From: Thermoanaerobaculia bacterium
GTDB lineage: Bacteria > Acidobacteriota > Thermoanaerobaculia > JALWYX01
Assembly: GCA_027078415.1 (NCBI GenBank)
Contig: JALWYX010000079.1
Location: forward strand, 1 to 32,955
DNA: 32,955 bases
Direction: 5' to 3'
Position 1 is the stretch's first letter, and each line of letters begins with the position of its first letter. The notes under the pieces were generated by a model. The model made no database searches and was not told where the DNA came from. It saw only the letters and a program-made list of their open reading frames with translations. The position numbers and the translations under genes were made by a program. Below are positions 1-7,047 of this stretch, piece by piece.

Positions 1-395
1 TTGCTCTTTTAAATAGAAAAAAATTTGCGTTAGAAGATAGACTCTATTTAATAAAAAGCAATTGGCTACACGCTTTAGATAGTGAACCTTTTGATTTTGT
101 TGTAACCAATCCTCCATATGTTGATTTCGCAGATTCTAAAATAGATAAGAGTGTTGTTGATTTTGAACCTCATGTTGCACTGTTTTCTCCAGGAGGCACT
201 TCGAGTTACGAGACTATTTTTTCTTCTTTATCTTTGAAAAAAGGTGCATTTTTTGTATGTGAAATAGGTTGTGGTCAGGAAAAGAAAGTTGTAGAAATAG
301 GAGCAAGATACGGTTTTCGACTAACAAAATATAAGTGTGATGGTTTAGGATATAAACGTGCTTTACTTTTTGAGAGGTCGGAGGATTTGAAGTGA
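1..395 (+). CDS. prmC: Release factor glutamine methyltransferase, C-terminal part
   Basis: Carboxy-terminal end of a PrmC/HemK-type SAM-dependent methyltransferase, which N5-methylates the glutamine of the GGQ motif in peptide-chain release factors. The reading frame (codons from base 3) is open from the window edge to the TGA at 393-395. It carries the diagnostic substrate-glutamine motif NPPY at bases 108-119, preceded by FDFVVT. The segment after it (SYETIF, then CEIGCGQEKKV and YKRALLF) matches the end of the PrmC catalytic domain. The SAM-binding GxGxG part lies outside the window. The stop overlaps the GTG start of murA in a GTGA arrangement, so the two are probably translationally coupled; prmC next to murA occurs in other bacteria. 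Family assignment is secure; only the length is unknown. Confidence 0.9.
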   Translation, partial: ALLNRKKFALEDRLYLIKSNWLHALDSEPFDFVVTNPPYVDFADSKIDKSVVDFEPHVALFSPGGTSSYETIFSSLSLKKGAFFVCEIGCGQEKKVVEIGARYGFRLTKYKCDGLGYKRALLFERSEDLK

Positions 396-1672
396 AAAAA
401 TTTATAGATGATTCTATAGTTATAGAAGGTCCTCAAATAAGTAAAGGAACTGTACGGATAGGAGGAGCTAAAAATAGTGCTCTTCCTATAATAGCTGCCT
501 CTCTTATAAATATAGGAAAAGTAAAATTGACAAATATACCTTGGGTTAGCGATATAGATTTGTTACTTCAAATAGTATCTGAATTGGGTGTTGGAGTGTT
601 CAGAGAAAATAATATTGTTCACCTTTCCGTAGGAGACAGTTTAGAAAGTTTTATAAATCCAGATCACGTTAGAAGAATGAGAGCTAGTATATTGTTAGTA
701 GGAGCTCTTTTGCCCAGAGTTGGGAAGGTAAATATTGCTAAACCTGGCGGGTGTTCTATAGGTGTTAGACCTATAGATCAGCATCTTAAAGTGTTTGCAT
801 CTTTTGGTGCAGAGATAGAAGAGAAGAACGATTTTATAAAGGTTGAAGCTAGAAAGTTACAACCTACAAATTTTTCATTTAATGTAAAAACTGTAACAGG
901 CACAGAGAACGCTCTGATGCTTGCTTCATCTGTTAAAGGTAAATCTCTACTGTTAAATTGTGCTCAAGAGCCTGAAATAGTTGATCTAGCTTCTTTTTTA
1001 AAGAAGATGGGAGTTAAGATAAAAGGTGCAGGTTCTCCCGTAATCGAAGTAGAAGGCAGTGCATTGTTGAGCAATGATATTACTCATTCCGTTATTCCTG
1101 ACAGAATAGAAGCTGGTACGTACGTTATTGTAGCTGCTGCTACAGGAGGTGAGGTTACTGTACTGGATTGTATTCCAGAGCATCTAAGATCTTTGATCTA
1201 TACTCTTAGAAAAGTAGGAGTTGAAATAGAAACTACTGCAAACACAATCTTTATTCGAGGTAAAGAACGTTATAATTCCCAGCTTAATTGTGTAAAAACC
1301 TCTCCTTACCCAGGTTTCCCTACAGATTTACAAGCTCAATTTTGCGCTTTAGCAACTAAGTTGGATAAACCCACAACTGTTGTAGAAACTATATTTGAAA
1401 ACCGATTCCAGCATTTAAAAGAAATGAAAAAAATGGGAGCTAATTTCTTAATAGAAGGTAGTAAAGCTGTTATATATCCCTCCTTACTCTTGGGAGCAAA
1501 AGTTGCTGCTAGCGATTTAAGAGCTTCCGCTTCTCTTGTTATAAGTGCTTTGATAGCCCACGGAACAACAACTATTACCAATTTACATCATTTAAGAAGA
1601 GGATATGAAAAATTGGAAGAGAAGCTAGCTTCTTTGGGAGTGGAGGTACATTCAGAAAGTTTAATAAAGTAG
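392..1672 (+). CDS. murA: UDP-N-acetylglucosamine 1-carboxyvinyltransferase (MurA)
   Basis: Catalyses the first committed step of peptidoglycan synthesis in the cytoplasm: transfer of enolpyruvate from PEP to UDP-GlcNAc. It is 426 residues, the normal family length. Visible family residues are Lys27-Asn28 in GGAKNSA (equivalent to E. coli K22/N23), Cys121 in PGGCSIGVRPID (the catalytic, fosfomycin-reactive cysteine) and Asp312 in PGFPTDLQAQ (equivalent to D305). Because the loop residue is Cys and not Asp, fosfomycin sensitivity would be expected from this enzyme alone. The start is GTG at 392, overlapping the prmC stop. The last 85 bases overlap the 3' end of the convergent SurA-like gene. 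Identification is secure. Confidence 0.96.
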   Translation: MKKFIDDSIVIEGPQISKGTVRIGGAKNSALPIIAASLINIGKVKLTNIPWVSDIDLLLQIVSELGVGVFRENNIVHLSVGDSLESFINPDHVRRMRASILLVGALLPRVGKVNIAKPGGCSIGVRPIDQHLKVFASFGAEIEEKNDFIKVEARKLQPTNFSFNVKTVTGTENALMLASSVKGKSLLLNCAQEPEIVDLASFLKKMGVKIKGAGSPVIEVEGSALLSNDITHSVIPDRIEAGTYVIVAAATGGEVTVLDCIPEHLRSLIYTLRKVGVEIETTANTIFIRGKERYNSQLNCVKTSPYPGFPTDLQAQFCALATKLDKPTTVVETIFENRFQHLKEMKKMGANFLIEGSKAVIYPSLLLGAKVAASDLRASASLVISALIAHGTTTITNLHHLRRGYEKLEEKLASLGVEVHSESLIK

Positions 1673-2214
1673 TCATTTATCTTAACTGCACTTTTTGTTT
1701 CCAGAAGAGATAAATACTCTTTTAACGTTGCCGTTACTTTTTGTTCATGAAGTAAGTTGCGGATCTTGTCTTTTAAAACCCTTAAGGGAGGTTTTGGATC
1801 GGGGAGAGAATTGTAATAATTTTTTATTTCCGTAAAAGAGATTATCGCCTGGGGCTTTATAAAAGATTCTATGTATTTTTCTACTATAAGTTGCTCTCTT
1901 ATCATATGATAAATAAAACGTTTATCTACAACATCTATTGATTTTAATTGGTTTAAATGACGTATTATTTCATCTTCGGATACCGATATCTGTAATTTTC
2001 TGGCAGTTTGAACAATTAGTTTTCTTGAAATTACTTGTTCCAGTAACTCTTCGTAGCTTATATTTTTACCACTAATTTTGCATATTGCTGAGTGTAACTT
2101 TTGTATATATAGCAGAGTTATAGGTTCAGATTCTACGACTGCTACAACTTTGTCGTGTAAAAAGAAAATATTACCCTTGCTGAATGCTAAGATAATACTC
2201 AGTAATATGGGCAC
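1588..2214 (-). CDS. SurA N-domain-like periplasmic chaperone lacking a PPIase domain
   Basis: 208-residue protein with an amino-terminal hydrophobic signal segment (PILLSIILAF) followed by a SurA_N-like helical chaperone fold. HDKVVAVVESEPIT, then LLEQVISRKLIVQTARKL, then SVSEDEIIRHLNQL and a later FTEIKNYYNSLPD are typical of SurA/PpiD/trigger-factor-like proteins. No parvulin domain follows: after the helix ending near KEYLSLLETKSAVK there are only about 30 residues. The likely role is holding unfolded outer-membrane proteins in the periplasm. A TAA lies two codons upstream of GTG 2214, so this GTG is the only good start. It overlaps the start of rsmI on the other strand by 8 bases, and the 3' end lies 85 bases inside murA antisense. 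Family is fairly clear; exact function is inferred. Confidence 0.75.
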   Translation of the reverse strand: MPILLSIILAFSKGNIFFLHDKVVAVVESEPITLLYIQKLHSAICKISGKNISYEELLEQVISRKLIVQTARKLQISVSEDEIIRHLNQLKSIDVVDKRFIYHMIREQLIVEKYIESFIKPQAIISFTEIKNYYNSLPDPKPPLRVLKDKIRNLLHEQKVTATLKEYLSLLETKSAVKINDYFIKLSECTSTPKEASFSSNFSYPLLK

Positions 2215-2881
2215 GCTTTATATAATAGCAACTCCTATAGGTAATATAGAAGATATCACCTTAAGAGCCATAAGAATTCTAAAAGAAGTGGATTATATAC
2301 TATGTGAAGACACAAGAGTAACACGAAAACTTCTTTCTCACTACGATATAAGAAAGAAAAATCTTTTAGTTGTTAATGATAAATCTGAATTTAGGGTGTT
2401 AGACAAAATAGTGTCTTTACTTTATAAAGGTAAGAAACTTGCGTTAGTTAGTGATGCAGGAACTCCTCTGATATCTGATCCTGGATATGTTTTGGTTAAA
2501 AGGGTACGGGAAGAGGGGTTTGAAATAGTCGCTATTCCAGGGCCATCGTCACTTACAGCTGCCTTGTCGATTGCTGGACTTCCCGTGATTCCATTCACTT
2601 TTTTCGGTTTTCCACCTAAGAAGAAGTCTAAATTGGATAAAATACTTAGAGTTGTAAAATCTTTAAACCATACTTCAGTTTTTTTCGTATCTCCTTATAG
2701 ATTGGTAGATTTTTTGGAACGTGTTAAAAACTTGAACGGAGAAAGAGAAATAGTTCTTGTAAAGGAAGTAACCAAAAAATTTGAGACGGTTATATCTGGA
2801 AATGTAGAAAAGGTAGTAGAGGAGTTGAAAAATAGTGATATAAAAGGAGAATGGGTCGTTTTGGTAGGAGCATCACGTTAG
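2207..2881 (+). CDS. rsmI: 16S rRNA (cytidine-1402-2'-O)-methyltransferase
   Basis: RsmI is a tetrapyrrole-methylase-fold enzyme that 2'-O-methylates C1402 in the 16S rRNA decoding site. Family motifs are LYIIATPIGNIEDITLRA at the amino end, CEDTRVTRKLLSHY, LVSDAGTPLISDPGY, AIPGPSSLTAALSIAG and a closing KEVTKKFETV. The ATG at 2207 is chosen because homology begins at MGTLYIIATP; the frame is open further upstream, but that stretch runs antisense through the SurA-like gene and shows no homology. At 224 residues it is shorter than E. coli RsmI and lacks the extra carboxy-terminal domain. No convincing Shine-Dalgarno sequence precedes the ATG, but a GATAAT at 2191-2196 could be a -10 box, which would make the mRNA nearly leaderless. 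Its end overlaps the next gene by 31 bases. Confidence 0.92.
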   Translation: MGTLYIIATPIGNIEDITLRAIRILKEVDYILCEDTRVTRKLLSHYDIRKKNLLVVNDKSEFRVLDKIVSLLYKGKKLALVSDAGTPLISDPGYVLVKRVREEGFEIVAIPGPSSLTAALSIAGLPVIPFTFFGFPPKKKSKLDKILRVVKSLNHTSVFFVSPYRLVDFLERVKNLNGEREIVLVKEVTKKFETVISGNVEKVVEELKNSDIKGEWVVLVGASR

Positions 2882-5382
2882 TTGTATTTTTTGGTTCGTT
2901 ATATTTGGTTGAAAGAAGTTTTGGTAAGGACGATGATTTTTTGAGACAGGTAAGTCTTATAATAAGTAAACAAGAAAAAGAGGTGTACCTTTCTCTAAAA
3001 GAGGAGCATCGCAAAAGAGCTTTCATAGATGCTTTTTGGAAATCGCGCGATCCCTACCCGGAGACTAGCCGGAATGAGTTTAAGGAAAAGTGGTACCGTA
3101 GGTTGGAAGAATGTAGATTGATGGGAGCGGATTACGAGTGGGATCAAAGGTGTGAAATGTTACTCTTAAATGGTTCACCCCAAGTAAGAAGGGTGTTACG
3201 TTGTTCTACGTTATATCCTATAGAGGTATGGTACTACTCTGAAGGCGAAAATTATCCCTATGAATTATTTGTAATTTTTTATCGTGTAAATTTGAAGAAA
3301 GGTTTTAAAATTTGGTATCCTCATGAAGGTGTCGGAACTCTTTTTAATTTCCCCTCTTTTACTCTCTCTCGTTTGTGGAATGAGGTAAATACAATTTGCC
3401 CTGTATCTGATGCGGATTTTATCAAAGCTGCTCTGGATTTTGTTTTTACCCAAGGTACTCTGGCTTATTCTTCTTCAGTGGCTTCTGCACTTAAACCTTT
3501 CCCACCCCCTGGTACAGAATGGTTAGATAAGTTTCTTGGCCGATTAGCTATTAAGAGAGAAGATACTAAAGATATAAATTTATCTGTATATTTTCCTTCT
3601 AAAAGGGGTGACAGGACTCTTGTTACTTTTATTCTTCCTTTGGATAAAGAGAAAATTTCTTCTGTAGTGGAAACCGAAGAGGTAAACCTCTATACCTTGG
3701 AGGTTATAGGGGAAGTCGTTAAGAATGATGAAATGTTTGAGACCTTTAGGTATCTTTTTTCATATCCTGAAAGTGTAAACTCTCCACTACCTGTAACTTT
3801 TGATAGGTTGCTTAGACCTGGAATATATAGGGTTATTGTCAAGGTAGTCGATAAGGGTAGTAAAAGAGAATTTATAGCTGACAAAACAATAGAAGTTCCA
3901 TTGGTAGAGGAAAAAGATTTGATCGAAAGTTCGAAAGCCAACAAGGAAACTGCTAGTATATCTAGAGTTAATGTGTTTGATCCAAGAATTGATTATAAAG
4001 AGGAGACGTTTTCCTATCCAAATTTTTCTTTGAGCGATATTTTAGGGATTCCGATTGAAAAGGGAGAATTTAAGCTTCTCTTAGATAAAAATAGGCGTTA
4101 TATAACAGGAAATGTGAGAGTTTTAGCTATTTCAGATAAAAAAATTTCTAAAGTTGTGTTTACTTTAAAGGGTAACGATACTTACCGTGTAGTAAAAACA
4201 GAACCCCCATTTTCTGTAGAGTTTAATCTGGGTAAATTACCCGTACCGGTAATTTTAGAGGGTGTAGGGTACAATGCTGAGGGCCATGAGATAGGTAGAG
4301 ATGAGATAGTATTAAATTCCAGCGAACACGTTTTTAGGGTTAGAATTTTACAACCTGGTGCAGGTTTTAAAGGGAAAGTTGTGCCTTTTAGAATAAGAGT
4401 TGATAAGCCGCAAAATAGAAAAGTTGAATATCTAAAGTTGGAATGGAATGGAAAACCACTAGTCACTCTGTACCAGGAACCCTGGGAAGGTGTAGTAACT
4501 TTGTCCTCTGAAGAATACGGCATTTTTAAAGCTCGTGTAAGGTTGGATGACGGTAGAGAAGACGAAGACTCTGTACTTATAAACGTTGAAGGATTTGTGG
4601 AACAGCTAGAGGTCAAAGTTGTAGAAATATTTTTTTCTCTATCTAAGAAAGTTAGTGCAAATTTTACACCTTCCGATATAGAACTCTACGATAAAGGAGA
4701 AAAAAGGAAGGTCCTTTCTGTTGAAAGAGTGGGTAGTAAACCTTTTTCTGCCGTCTTACTTATAGATAGTTCATCTTCTATGGAAAAACTTATGCCCGAG
4801 GTGCGTAAAGCGGCGTTGTATTTCTCAAAAAAAGCTGTTGATGGAGGAAATTTTGTCTCGATCTTGAGTTTTAACGATTTTGTCTCAGTAATTTCTCCTT
4901 TTACACGCGATTATCTATTACTAACTAAAGCTATAACAAAATTGGAAGCTGAAAGGGGAACAGCTCTATACGATGCTGTAGTAAGAGCTGTAGCTAGTTT
5001 AAATGGAGTAGAAGGGTTAAACGCTGTTGTACTTTTATCGGATGGCATAGATGAACACTCAAAGTTTTCTTTGCAAGAGGTTTTGAGCTTGCTTAGAAAA
5101 AGTAAGGTTGTAGTCTACACCTTGGGGTTGGGTGAGTCGCGTAAAGGCAAGAGTGTACTGCGCAAAATAGCTTCTATAACAGGAGGGGTCTTCTATAATA
5201 TGAGAGATACAACCTCTATAGAAAAGGTCTATGCCGATATTCTTAACGATTTAGAATCTAGATACCGGTTGTTGTTCGAAGCTACCTTTGCGAGAAACGA
5301 GGTGGAATTCAGGCCTATTGAGATAAAAATCCTTTCTATGCCTAAAGTTAAAATATTCGCTCCCGAGGGTTACTTTCCTTAA
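2851..5382 (+). CDS. Secreted GWxTD-like / VWFA fusion protein
   Basis: 843-residue exported protein. A signal peptide (ITLVVFFGSLYLVE) is followed at about residues 28-175 by a GWxTD-type domain: FIDAFWKSRDPYPET, EFKEKWYRRLEE, then the degenerate core YEWDQRCEMLLLNGSPQ, where family members usually have GWxTDRG...GxP. A beta-rich middle comes next. At about 610-800 lies a VWFA-related domain with an intact MIDAS metal site: D639-x-S641-x-S643 in LLIDSSSSM, T704 in RGTALYDA and D731 in LLSDGIDEH. Both families are typical of Acidobacteriota-type exported proteins of unknown function. A role in surface protein-protein contact is inferred from the MIDAS site only. ATG 2851 overlaps rsmI by 31 bases and gives a good signal peptide. 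Confidence 0.85.
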   Translation: MGRFGRSITLVVFFGSLYLVERSFGKDDDFLRQVSLIISKQEKEVYLSLKEEHRKRAFIDAFWKSRDPYPETSRNEFKEKWYRRLEECRLMGADYEWDQRCEMLLLNGSPQVRRVLRCSTLYPIEVWYYSEGENYPYELFVIFYRVNLKKGFKIWYPHEGVGTLFNFPSFTLSRLWNEVNTICPVSDADFIKAALDFVFTQGTLAYSSSVASALKPFPPPGTEWLDKFLGRLAIKREDTKDINLSVYFPSKRGDRTLVTFILPLDKEKISSVVETEEVNLYTLEVIGEVVKNDEMFETFRYLFSYPESVNSPLPVTFDRLLRPGIYRVIVKVVDKGSKREFIADKTIEVPLVEEKDLIESSKANKETASISRVNVFDPRIDYKEETFSYPNFSLSDILGIPIEKGEFKLLLDKNRRYITGNVRVLAISDKKISKVVFTLKGNDTYRVVKTEPPFSVEFNLGKLPVPVILEGVGYNAEGHEIGRDEIVLNSSEHVFRVRILQPGAGFKGKVVPFRIRVDKPQNRKVEYLKLEWNGKPLVTLYQEPWEGVVTLSSEEYGIFKARVRLDDGREDEDSVLINVEGFVEQLEVKVVEIFFSLSKKVSANFTPSDIELYDKGEKRKVLSVERVGSKPFSAVLLIDSSSSMEKLMPEVRKAALYFSKKAVDGGNFVSILSFNDFVSVISPFTRDYLLLTKAITKLEAERGTALYDAVVRAVASLNGVEGLNAVVLLSDGIDEHSKFSLQEVLSLLRKSKVVVYTLGLGESRKGKSVLRKIASITGGVFYNMRDTTSIEKVYADILNDLESRYRLLFEATFARNEVEFRPIEIKILSMPKVKIFAPEGYFP

Positions 5383-5578
5383 ACTTAGTTCGGAGTATAT
5401 AGAATTTTTTGAGAAATACAGTTTGAATTAAAAAACGAGAATTTAAATATAGAGTAACAGTTGTATATTTTTTGTCAAGCTGTAGCTACTATATGTTTCT
5501 GAACAAATAGGTGAGATATATAGGTTGTGCAATATTATTACTGTTTGCATGTTTGCAATGTATAAATTTGTATAGCTA
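5383..5578. other. AT-rich spacer, no recognised gene
   Basis: About 200 bases after the GWxTD-VWA stop. Both strands are stop-rich and I see no hairpin followed by a T-run, so no clear terminator. On the minus strand short peptide-like stretches (for example NNIAQPIYLTYLFRNI) continue beyond the remnant at 5579-5890 and may be its further decayed tail, but this is too weak to call. Confidence 0.4.
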
Positions 5579-5890
5579 ATCAACGATTTGGTTACTTATT
5601 TTTCCAACTTTGCGGGTATTGTTATTACTGTAAAAGTAACGTGTATAGTAAAAGTTTGACAGTTTAAGTGTACCTAACACTTTTGTCTGTATGGCTGGGT
5701 TGCTTCCTGCGTTTAGGGGTTCAAAAGTGCTGAAAATACCTAACTTTGCATAGATATTAAAAATTAAATCGGTAGTCAAGAGCAGCTTTTGCCCATACAT
5801 TTATACCGGTTTGAGCTAGATTAAATATATTTGAGCTAGATATAAATACAGATGCATCGTGTATACTATCCGCGATCTTGCAAATATTGA
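5579..5890 (-). pseudogene. Frameshifted remnant of an exported or beta-barrel-like protein
   Basis: Minus-strand reading from about 5890 gives a protein-like stretch in one frame (DASVFISSSNIFNLAQ, then TGINVWAKAALDYRFN). It stops just after RFN and continues in another frame as NIYAKLGIFSTFEPLNAG, SNPAIQTKVLGTLKLSNFY and a stop at the low-coordinate end. The two halves join at an imperfect 7-base tandem repeat (ATTAAAA/ATTAAAT, 5756-5769). Removing one copy restores RFN-IYAKLG, so a slippage duplication explains the break. There is no start codon or signal peptide, so the front is also missing. Alternating aromatic and polar residues suggest a beta-strand-rich envelope protein, but I recognise no family. 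It lies just downstream of the DUF1573 gene on the same strand. Confidence 0.5.
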
Positions 5891-5918
5891 TGCCCTGCTT
5901 TAAAGTGTTTTTTTATTT

Positions 5919-6965
5919 CTAGTTGCTTGTAGGTAAGGTTTTAGCTATATCTATTTCTCCTTTTATAGGTAATATCACTTTTTGCCTCAGTGGATGTTTA
6001 AATTCTAGTGTTAGTAAACCTTTGAACTTCCCTTCCTTTAAGTTCGAAGAATCGAATATTACCTTTATTAGGTATTTGTGTCCTTTGGATATTTCTTTTG
6101 TTACTACTTCTACACCTTTTATATCTGTAGTTGCTTTTAGTTCCTCTATAGGTATTTCTGTAAAGTTGTTAAATACGTATCTGAATATCCTTGGTTTACC
6201 TTCACTTATTGTAAAAGTTCCAAAATTGCCATCTTTTGGTGTTAATTTGTCGTACTGCCCTATGAAGAATGCTGGTCTAACAAATCCTGAGATTGGTAAG
6301 ATAGCTTTCTTCTGTTTCTTATGGTCTGTAGTTATCTGGATAGATCCTTTTATAGGTCCTATAGGTGCTGCTTGTGGATCGAATGTTAATGTTAGAATCC
6401 AACCATCCTTACCTAGCCGTTCTTCTTGGTTGTAGGAGTATTTAACGTATTTGTAGTCGCTTTTTACGTCAACTATATTAAATTTCTCTCCCTGCTCGTC
6501 AAAAATAAAGTGTTCTGTAGTACCACTTTTTGCTCCTTTGTATACGATCCATCGTGAGTAGGGAGGAAGAATTTTTATATATTCCTCTATGTTAGCTTCT
6601 ATAGATAGTTCAATTTTTTTAAAATAAGGATTGTCGGTTTCTACAATTATTTTACTTCTTGCTTTTCCCAGCTTTAAACCTGTTGAGTCAAATTTAGCTT
6701 TTATAATTCCTGTTTTACCGGGTTCTATTGTTTTATCAAATTTTACTACTGTGCACCCACATGTAGGTGAAGCTTTAATTATAGATAGAGGTTTGTCCGT
6801 TCCGTTGTATATTGTAAATTCTACTTCTCTAGATTCGTTTTTAGCTATTGAACCTAAATCTATTACCTCTTTTTCTACTACAACTTTTCCTTCTTCAGCT
6901 ATTACTGTAACTTCACTTAAAAAAAATCCTGTTAACATCACAAAAGCTAATTTTCTTATTACCAT
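5919..6965 (-). CDS. DUF1573 (ASH-like) exported protein
   Basis: 348-residue exported protein of unknown role. Signal peptide VIRKLAFVMLTGFFLSEVTVIA is followed at about residues 28-130 by a classic DUF1573 domain: DLGSIAKNESREVEFTIYN, then the hallmark SPTCGCTVVKFD and EPGKTGIIKAKFDS. Two further immunoglobulin-like ASH-type segments follow (about 131-230 and 231-348, the last opening with DGNFGTFTISEG). Such proteins are usually periplasmic or surface-attached. ATG 6965 has a good ribosome site (AGGGAG, minus strand). The gene is divergent from the FG-GAP protein gene, with an 82-bp shared promoter region. Confidence 0.85.
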   Translation of the reverse strand: MVIRKLAFVMLTGFFLSEVTVIAEEGKVVVEKEVIDLGSIAKNESREVEFTIYNGTDKPLSIIKASPTCGCTVVKFDKTIEPGKTGIIKAKFDSTGLKLGKARSKIIVETDNPYFKKIELSIEANIEEYIKILPPYSRWIVYKGAKSGTTEHFIFDEQGEKFNIVDVKSDYKYVKYSYNQEERLGKDGWILTLTFDPQAAPIGPIKGSIQITTDHKKQKKAILPISGFVRPAFFIGQYDKLTPKDGNFGTFTISEGKPRIFRYVFNNFTEIPIEELKATTDIKGVEVVTKEISKGHKYLIKVIFDSSNLKEGKFKGLLTLEFKHPLRQKVILPIKGEIDIAKTLPTSN

Positions 6966-6989
6966 AATAATTTCTCCCTTACTTTGTTT

Positions 6990-6998
6990 TGGTATAAT
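6990..6998 (+). promoter_or_regulatory. Extended -10 promoter for the FG-GAP gene
   Basis: TGGTATAAT forms an extended -10 element (TGn plus a perfect TATAAT at 6993-6998) in the divergent intergenic region, with no good -35 at the expected distance. Transcription would start near 7005, leaving about 43 bases before the ATG at 7048, which has the ribosome site AGAGGTGTAGG. Confidence 0.5.
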
Positions 6999-7011
6999 CT
7001 ACTAACCAGAC

Positions 7012-7017
7012 ATTATA
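7012..7017 (-). promoter_or_regulatory. Candidate -10 box for the DUF1573 gene
   Basis: The minus strand reads TATAAT here, 47 bases upstream of the DUF1573 start. It faces the plus-strand TATAAT only 13 bases away, so the two polymerases would start in overlapping positions and could compete. No convincing -35 is visible. Confidence 0.35.
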
Positions 7018-7047
7018 ACTCAAAAAGTTTTTAAGAGGTGTAGGGTT

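Noticed and set aside
2078-2206. An earlier ATG (2078) as the start of rsmI
   Set aside because: The extra 43 residues have no family similarity and run antisense through the SurA-like coding sequence, while homology begins exactly at MGTLYIIATP.
5576-5800. A 74-residue minus-strand frame starting at ATG 5800 as an independent gene
   Set aside because: Its first residues are a frameshifted copy of the sequence encoded just upstream in another frame, so it is better read as part of a broken gene.
5923-7005. Plus-strand open frames opposite the DUF1573 gene
   Set aside because: No ribosome sites or family features; the minus-strand frame carries a signal peptide and the SPTCGCT motif.
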